Shown: positions 59,211-64,000 of the stretch, in pieces | Position numbering within the stretch: the first letter of the stretch is position 1 | Layout: every line of letters starts with the position of its first letter | NCBI RefSeq assembly: GCF_900269665.1 | Contig: NZ_LT985361.1 | Span: forward strand, 8,262,389-8,326,388 | Direction: 5' to 3' | Length of the DNA stretch: 64,000 nucleotides | DNA from: Nocardia suismassiliense | GTDB taxonomy: Bacteria; Actinomycetota; Actinomycetes; Mycobacteriales; Mycobacteriaceae | Program-made: the position numbers and the translations under genes | The notes under the pieces: generated by a model | What the model was told of the DNA's origin: nothing | Seen by the model: the letters and a program-made list of their open reading frames with translations, nothing else | Database searches by the model: none

Positions 59211-59816
59211 TCAGTTGGCGCCTGCCTTGCCACCCGTCGCGGTCACCGCGTGCCAGACCCCACCGACGCCTTGCCCGAGCAGGTCGCCCGGCTTCGTGTC
59301 CTTGGCGAAGAAGTAGACCGGCCACCCCGCGATGGTGACTTGGCATGCGCCATCAGCACGTTCGATGAAGCCGACGAGTTGCGGATCGACGCCCGCCGCG
59401 TACACGGCCTGGCCACGCTGCGCGATCAGCGGCGGCCATTTCGCGGCGCAATCGCCCACGCACGTCGAGGTGGGCGGCTTCGCGGTGTCCTTGTCGAATC
59501 GGTACAGCGCGCGGTCGTCGGCCGTAACGTACTGTCCGGCAGCGTTATTGTCCGCGAGGCGCAGTTGCACGGCATTCGTGCCGGTCGGCGCCGTTCCGCT
59601 GTAGATCTTCAGCCAGTCCTGCGTCTTGGCCGGCGCCTGGTTCTGCGGCGCGCCGGCCGCGGCCGTGGCCGAGGTGGACACCGCCGGGGCCGGCGCCGCC
59701 GATGCCTCGGGCTTCGCCGGGTCGGCGTTTCCGCACGCACTGAGCAAACCGGCGAGAATCACCGAGGCAGCGGCGAATGGCAGCGCGGCTCGCTGGAAGT
59801 GCTTGGTCGACAGCAT
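59211..59816 (-). CDS. secreted-repeat lipoprotein (COG4315/Lipoprotein_15)
   Basis: A 201-residue lipoprotein. Signal peptide with lipobox LLSACG (Cys28), an Ala/Pro-rich linker of about 45 residues, then two COG4315 repeats, each with a WP motif and paired acidic/aromatic residues: ALYRFDKDT with CVGDCAAKWPPL, and GWPVYFFAKDT with GQGVGGVWHAV. The repeat proteins are common lipoproteins of actinobacteria; some associate with electron transfer or metal, without proof here. ATG 59816. Divergent from the AMIN-like lipoprotein gene. Confidence 0.88.
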   Translation of the reverse strand: MLSTKHFQRAALPFAAASVILAGLLSACGNADPAKPEASAAPAPAVSTSATAAAGAPQNQAPAKTQDWLKIYSGTAPTGTNAVQLRLADNNAAGQYVTADDRALYRFDKDTAKPPTSTCVGDCAAKWPPLIAQRGQAVYAAGVDPQLVGFIERADGACQVTIAGWPVYFFAKDTKPGDLLGQGVGGVWHAVTATGGKAGAN

Positions 59817-59980
59817 TTTTCAGATCCTCCGGATCGATCGATGACGCGCGATTCGCGTCCGGTCATCCACAACTACGAGGCAGGCTCGCGACCGGTTCAC
59901 CCGGGGGCCGATCCGACGGCAAACATCGAGAAACCCGCAAATCCCACGCGACGCCCCGACCGCCGTTTACCATCAGCCCC

Positions 59981-60559
59981 ATGCGTAACAGGATGGTGTT
60001 GACCATCGTCGCGGTGACGGCATTGCTCGCGGGCTGCGGCGACGACGCCGGATCCACCGCGAACCCGGCTACGCCGACTACCTCGACCACGGGCACCCTG
60101 GCCGAGGCGCCGACCGCCCCGCGCGACACCGCGCCCAAGCGGGGCACCGCGTCCGGCGACGCGGGCCTGACCGTCACCGGCATTCGCATCGGCCACCAGC
60201 CCGGTTTCGATCGTGTGGTCTACGACCTCGGCGGCAAGGGCACCCCCGGTTGGATCGTGCAGTACACCGACCGCGCCGTGCAGGACGGCAGCGGCAAACC
60301 GATCGAGGTAGCGGGCAAGTCGATCCTCGAGGTGCAGATCCTCGGCTCGGTGTACCCGTTCGACAGCGCCGAGACCCCGTACGCGGGACCCGATCCCGCG
60401 ACCGAACCGAGCGCGCCCGGCATCGCGGGGGTCTACCGCACCACCGTCTTCGAGGGCACCACGCAGTCGTTCATCGGCATCAACGGTGACCGGCCCGGGT
60501 TCGCGGTAACCACGCTGACCAACCCGACCCGGCTGGTCATCGACGTCGCCAGCCAGTAG
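59981..60559 (+). CDS. AMIN-like domain lipoprotein
   Basis: A 192-residue exported lipoprotein: signal with lipobox LLAGC (Cys19), a Thr-rich linker, then a beta-sandwich that resembles AMIN domains of peptidoglycan-associated proteins (GLTVTGIRIGHQPGFDRVVY, then IEVAGKSILEVQILGSVYP, ending LVIDVAS). AMIN domains bind septal peptidoglycan, so a cell-wall role is plausible. ATG 59981 (MRNRMVL); an in-frame ATG at 59993 is an alternative. The gene at 60618 follows 58 bp later. Confidence 0.8.
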   Translation: MRNRMVLTIVAVTALLAGCGDDAGSTANPATPTTSTTGTLAEAPTAPRDTAPKRGTASGDAGLTVTGIRIGHQPGFDRVVYDLGGKGTPGWIVQYTDRAVQDGSGKPIEVAGKSILEVQILGSVYPFDSAETPYAGPDPATEPSAPGIAGVYRTTVFEGTTQSFIGINGDRPGFAVTTLTNPTRLVIDVASQ

Positions 60560-60617
60560 TACCCGTACCGCCAGGGGGTATTGCCATCCATCAGGCCGGC
60601 GTCATTACACTGGCCGC

Positions 60618-61175
60618 GTGGTCGAACGGCACCTTGCACTCCGCGTCACCGGGCTCGCCCGGGCGCTCGGTGTGCTGGTGCTGCTCGCCGGGATCATCGT
60701 CATGCATGCGGTGGTGTTCGCAATGCCGAGTCACGCCGGTGCGGCCGCCGGCCATGACTCGATGGCGGGTGCGAGCCGTACCGTTCAGCTGCCTGCGATG
60801 GCGATGCCGGCCGAGCCGATGGCGACCGTGGTATTCGCCGACCGGCACGACCCGGTCGACCACGGTCACGAACAAGCCACCGACCTCACCGCGATGCCGA
60901 CCGTCGCCCAGCTGGGCGCGTCCCTCGGCGAACACGCTGCGCCGGACCTGGATTGCGCGGATGACGGATGCGGTGGCACGCACGGCGGGATGCACGGTTG
61001 CGTGTTCATCCTCGCCGCCGCCGTGCTGCTGTTCGCACTGGTGCTGCTGTACCGGATGGCTCTCGATCGGCCGGGCAACGGTGTTGCGCGGCTGCGTCAT
61101 CGGCGACCACGGCGGGAACGGTCACCGCCGTGGACCGTGCTCACCCTGGCCGAATTGTCGATTCTGCGGATCTGA
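60618..61175 (+). CDS. DUF6153-like His/Met-rich membrane protein
   Basis: A 185-residue protein with an N-terminal transmembrane helix (GVLVLLAGIIVMHAVVFAMP, about 18-37) and a second near residues 126-145. Between them is an extracytoplasmic loop very rich in His, Met, Asp and Cys (for example AGHDSMAGAS, MAMPAEPMA, HGHEQA and CADDGCGGTHGGMHGC). It looks like a copper- or heavy-metal-contact segment. Start GTG 60618. It stands upstream of the DUF305 lipoprotein gene, 84 bp away. DUF6153 is my best family guess from memory. Confidence 0.65.
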   Translation: MVERHLALRVTGLARALGVLVLLAGIIVMHAVVFAMPSHAGAAAGHDSMAGASRTVQLPAMAMPAEPMATVVFADRHDPVDHGHEQATDLTAMPTVAQLGASLGEHAAPDLDCADDGCGGTHGGMHGCVFILAAAVLLFALVLLYRMALDRPGNGVARLRHRRPRRERSPPWTVLTLAELSILRI

Positions 61176-61259
61176 CAGCTCTGCGGCGACCGTTGTCGAC
61201 GGTCGCCGGCGTTGCCCTGCCCGAAACCCAGTCATGCGCAATTCCCAAGGAGCACAACC

Positions 61260-61883
61260 ATGGTCATCAGCCGTACCCGAATCAGCACCGTCCTCGCCGC
61301 GAGCGCCGCTGCCGCCGCCCTCGTTCTCGCGGGTTGTAGCGACAACGACGACATGTCCGGCATGCAGCACGACACGTCGAGCAGCGCGCCCGCCGCGTCG
61401 AGCGCACCGGCGGCCCGCACCGACTTCAACGACGCCGACGTCACCTTCCTGCAGATGATGTACCCGCATCACGCGCAGGCGGTCGACATGGCGAAGTTGG
61501 TGCCGAGCCACAGCCAGAACCAGCAGTTGCTGGCGCTGGCCGCCGAGGTGGAGCAAGCCCAGGCGCCGGAGATGCAGCAGATCACCACGCTGCTGCAAAG
61601 CTTCGGCAAGCCCGCCCCGACCGCAGGTAGCGGCCACGGCGGCCACACCATGCCGGGCATGATGAACCCCGATCAGATGACCGCCCTGCAGGCCGCGCCC
61701 GGCCCGGACTTCGACCGCCAGTGGCTGACCATGATGATCGAGCATCACACCGGCGCGGTCGCCATGGCCGAGACCGAGCTCGCTCAGGGCGCGAACGATG
61801 AGTCGAAGGCGTTGGCCCGCAGCATCATCGACAGCCAGCGTGCCGAAATCGACACGATGCGGGGCATGCTCGGTCAGTCCTGA
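61260..61883 (+). CDS. DUF305 lipoprotein
   Basis: A 207-residue lipoprotein: lipobox VLAGC (Cys26), a His/Met-rich linker (DMSGMQHDTS), then two ferritin-like four-helix halves each bearing a HH motif, MMYPHHAQAVDMA and MMIEHHTGAVAMAE, with a GHGGHTMPGMM loop between them. DUF305 proteins are linked with copper resistance or with small-molecule binding in the envelope. ATG 61260 has AAGGAG 10 bases upstream. With the DUF6153-like gene it forms a probable metal-handling pair; no copper ATPase or sensor gene is nearby to prove it. Confidence 0.85.
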   Translation: MVISRTRISTVLAASAAAAALVLAGCSDNDDMSGMQHDTSSSAPAASSAPAARTDFNDADVTFLQMMYPHHAQAVDMAKLVPSHSQNQQLLALAAEVEQAQAPEMQQITTLLQSFGKPAPTAGSGHGGHTMPGMMNPDQMTALQAAPGPDFDRQWLTMMIEHHTGAVAMAETELAQGANDESKALARSIIDSQRAEIDTMRGMLGQS

Positions 61884-61889
61884 TCCGAT

Positions 61890-61927
61890 CGGCCTATCGC
61901 ACCGGGGTGACTCGGTGCGATAGGCCG
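61890..61927 (+). terminator. 15-bp hairpin after the DUF305 gene
   Basis: Arms 61890-61904 and 61913-61927 are exact complements around 8 bases, starting 6 bp after the stop. There is no U-tract, only TAGTACC. It probably ends the DUF6153-DUF305 transcript. Confidence 0.6.
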
Positions 61928-62033
61928 TAGTACCTCGGCCGCGACCGCCGCCTGCACCGGGCAGCTCGGATTCGGACTCGGCTGTGTGCTCGATGGAATC
62001 GCCGCGCGGGCAACGGGAATGGACTGGCCTGGC

Positions 62034-62369
62034 TCAAGAACCCGGCGGGACGACGGCCTGCCACGCGGGCGCATCCTCCGGTGCCGCGGTGTTGCGGGCG
62101 CGCCGACGTACCTGCTCGACGGCCACCAGTGCCACGCCCGCGAGCACCGTCACCACGGCGAAGATCGTGATGGCCAGGGCTGCCGCGCCGAAACCCCACA
62201 GCGCCACCACGGCAGCGGCGACGGCGAGCAGCACGCCGATGAACAACAAGCCGAAGCCGGCCCAGTTCCTGGTGTCGGCCAATGTCTCACCCGGCTGCGG
62301 CGCCGTCGTCCGGGAGATGTCCGCCGCGTCGTCGAGCGGGGGGATCTCGTACGGGCCATCCACTGTCAT
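62034..62369 (-). CDS. two-helix membrane protein, UsfY-like
   Basis: A 111-residue protein with a polar N-terminal region, PGETLADTRNWAGFG, followed by two transmembrane helices and an Arg-rich exit (VEQVRRRARNT). The layout resembles UsfY of the mycobacterial SigF stress region, but I cannot confirm homology. GAGG lies 7 bases before ATG 62369. No partner gene. The downstream gap to the DUF305 gene contains only the hairpin and a non-coding stretch. Confidence 0.6.
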   Translation of the reverse strand: MTVDGPYEIPPLDDAADISRTTAPQPGETLADTRNWAGFGLLFIGVLLAVAAAVVALWGFGAAALAITIFAVVTVLAGVALVAVEQVRRRARNTAAPEDAPAWQAVVPPGS

Positions 62370-62497
62370 GCTGCTACCTCACGCCGCGATACCGGCTGGT
62401 CGGCCGGTATCTGATGCGACAGGGATGCCCTGATCTTCTCATCCGAAACGGGACCCCCGGCACTCGTTGTCCGGCATGGCGTTTCGGGCCGGTCAGA

Positions 62498-63913
62498 TCA
62501 GTTGTAGGACTTGGTGACTCCGTCGAGCAGCCGTTCCAGGGTGTCGTAGGTGGGGGTGGTGATCACATCGAGCACGTCCTCGGCCACCGGGATGTTGTGC
62601 GCGGCCGTCACTTCGGCGAACTGGTCGGCCGCGCCGGTGCGGAAGCCGTGTTCGGCGGCGAGGCGTTGCAGGTCCGGGTCGGTGGACAGCAGGCGGCCGA
62701 GCCGGTCGCCCGACTCGCCGAACGGCACCAAGGTGTGCCGGGACAGAATGGTCGGCGACGGGTACAGCATCGTCATGTCCGGCTTGATCTGGCCGCGCAC
62801 ACTGGCGTCCACGTACTGCGACTCGTAGATCCACACCATGGGCGTCGGCCCGATGCCGGTCGCTAGATAGGCGTCGAACGGGCCTTCGCTGCTGCTCTGG
62901 GTGTAGCCCTGGCCGACGAAAAGCCTTGCCACCGTGGGCAGGATGTTCTGCTCGGCGTCCGACCCCTGCACGATGGTGTTGTTGTTCGCCACGTAGCCGG
63001 CGATCGCCAGGTACATGGCCGCGGAGTTGGAGCTGCGCGGGTCGGTCGTGGAGATCAGCACGTTCTTGCGCACCGGATACGTGGTGTTGTCGTCGAGTTG
63101 GTCCCAGCGGGTGTTGTTGCCGACCATGCGCAGGTAAGGACCCATGTCGAAGGTCGACACCGCGCCCTGGTGCACCACGCCCGCCTTCGCCAGCAGCTCG
63201 GCGATCGGGGTGAACGTGGCGATCACCATCGGTGACGAGAACGGGATGTACTTCGCAGTCACGTTGCGCTGCCGTTGGATTCGCTCCGCGGCCTGCTCGC
63301 TCGACGGAAACGCGAAGTCGTACTTTCCGAGATCGATCGACGTCGCGATCTGCCGCGACCCCGCCGGTTCGACGTCCACCTGCACCCCGTGGCGCGCCAG
63401 CGCGTCGACCACCTTCGCGTCCTGGAAGAACGCCATCTTCTCCGACCCGACCACGCCGCGCACCACCGTGATCGGTGCCACCGGCGCCGCCGTATTCGGT
63501 GCGCCACCAGGCTGGCGCACCGCCAGCGCCAGCGCGACCACGGTCACCACCACCAACGCCGCGATCACGGCCGCGACCGCCGCCGGAGCGAAACGCTTAC
63601 TCGCGGACCATGTTTCCTGAATCGTTTCCGGCAGCCCGCCATCCTCCGCCTTATGCTTCGGCTTGCGCGTCCGCCCCGTCTCAGGCCCGACGACAGCCTC
63701 CGCAACCTCCCCCGTAGCCGCCAACTGCCGGCGAACATACCGCTCCACCAGGATCGGAATGAACGTCCGCACCGGATGCCCCGCGAACCGCCGCCGCGCA
63801 GCGGCCACCGCCCCCTCGATGTACTCCGCAGAGTAAGTGCCGCCGAAGTTTTCGACCAACCGCTCCGTCACCTGACGCAGCGCCTGTTCCTCCCGAACAG
63901 TGTCGACAACCAC
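62498..63913 (-). CDS. membrane-anchored solute-binding-like protein with N-terminal three-helix domain
   Basis: A 471-residue fusion. Residues about 1-60 are a small helical, cytosolic three-helix bundle (REEQALRQVTERLVENFGG), of the kind annotated as three-helix bundle dimerisation domain. One transmembrane helix follows (about 110-130), then an outer periplasmic-binding-like domain (ITVVRGVVGSEKMAFF, later PMVIATFTPIAELL and VLISTTDPRSSNSA), a type 2 PBP fold of unknown ligand. The start is GTG 63913, with AGGAGA 5 bases upstream; the frame continues to 63994. The outer domain has no lipobox, so anchoring is by the helix. It could be a sensor rather than a transporter part, because no permease is adjacent. 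Confidence 0.75.
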   Translation of the reverse strand: MVVDTVREEQALRQVTERLVENFGGTYSAEYIEGAVAAARRRFAGHPVRTFIPILVERYVRRQLAATGEVAEAVVGPETGRTRKPKHKAEDGGLPETIQETWSASKRFAPAAVAAVIAALVVVTVVALALAVRQPGGAPNTAAPVAPITVVRGVVGSEKMAFFQDAKVVDALARHGVQVDVEPAGSRQIATSIDLGKYDFAFPSSEQAAERIQRQRNVTAKYIPFSSPMVIATFTPIAELLAKAGVVHQGAVSTFDMGPYLRMVGNNTRWDQLDDNTTYPVRKNVLISTTDPRSSNSAAMYLAIAGYVANNNTIVQGSDAEQNILPTVARLFVGQGYTQSSSEGPFDAYLATGIGPTPMVWIYESQYVDASVRGQIKPDMTMLYPSPTILSRHTLVPFGESGDRLGRLLSTDPDLQRLAAEHGFRTGAADQFAEVTAAHNIPVAEDVLDVITTPTYDTLERLLDGVTKSYN

Positions 63914-64000
63914 AAAATCTCCTAGGCATCCGGCGACCCACATATCCCCGCGACAGCACCGAAGCCCCACCGCGCCGGCCAACCCTAGCCCCAACCCACC

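Overview
This window comes from a high-GC, mycolic-acid-type actinobacterium, most likely a Nocardia. The gene order follows the Mycobacterium tuberculosis Rv1100-Rv1072 block: DUF4245, glpX, fumC, desA2-like, phoH2, glyA, coaA, short-chain Z-isoprenyl diphosphate synthase, hemolysin III, thioredoxin-domain protein, the Rv1083 homolog, mca, the Rv1081c homolog, greA, metB, cbs, the Rv1075c-type SGNH hydrolase, fadA3 and a Bax1-I protein. Mycothiol amidase, an F420/deazaflavin-type oxidoreductase, PPE/EspG genes and an LGFP-repeat lipoprotein support this placement.

The core backbone is interrupted by accessory blocks. Positions 7-12 kb hold a P450/ferredoxin pair with a divergent MarR-type regulator, an epoxide-hydrolase-fold protein, and a TetR regulator divergent from a flavin monooxygenase. 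Positions 12.2-15.1 kb hold a four-gene orphan type VII secretion module (Esx-like protein with a YxxxD signal, DUF3558 lipoprotein, PPE-like protein, EspG). Positions 16.6-18.3 kb hold a TetR repressor with twin palindromic operators, a thioesterase and a deazaflavin oxidoreductase, followed by a 36-residue peptide gene.

The clearest foreign DNA is at 27.17-30.60 kb. A lower-GC three-gene operon there encodes what I read as an ABC-three-component (ABC-3C) conflict system: a nuclease-like effector, a small middle component and a DUF2326 SMC-like ATPase. It is bounded by a 206-bp direct repeat (about 95% identical) made of the start of the thioredoxin-domain gene plus the end of a chorismate-lyase-like gene. 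A 6-codon open frame with a strong ribosome site at the right edge looks like the surviving start of a deleted gene, possibly the integrase. A RhuM-family gene lies just beyond.

Positions 32.8-41.2 kb mix regulators, a flavin monooxygenase, a Tat-exported metallo-hydrolase, a beta-lactamase-like hydrolase, small unknown genes and an RNase III gene in an unusual context. From 41.2 kb the conserved backbone resumes: mycothiol detoxification, GreA behind a structured leader, methionine/cysteine transsulfuration (metB and cbs), acyl-CoA dehydrogenase and thiolase, and a TPP-riboswitch-controlled NCS1 transporter. The right end (59-64 kb) is rich in envelope lipoproteins, including a His/Met-rich DUF6153-DUF305 pair that may handle metal, and ends with a membrane-anchored periplasmic-binding-like protein. 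I saw no tRNA, rRNA, CRISPR array or intact transposase. Two very short peptide genes (3186-3272 and 18411-18521) have good ribosome-binding sites and no recognisable family; I consider them, with the ABC-3C island, the most novel content.
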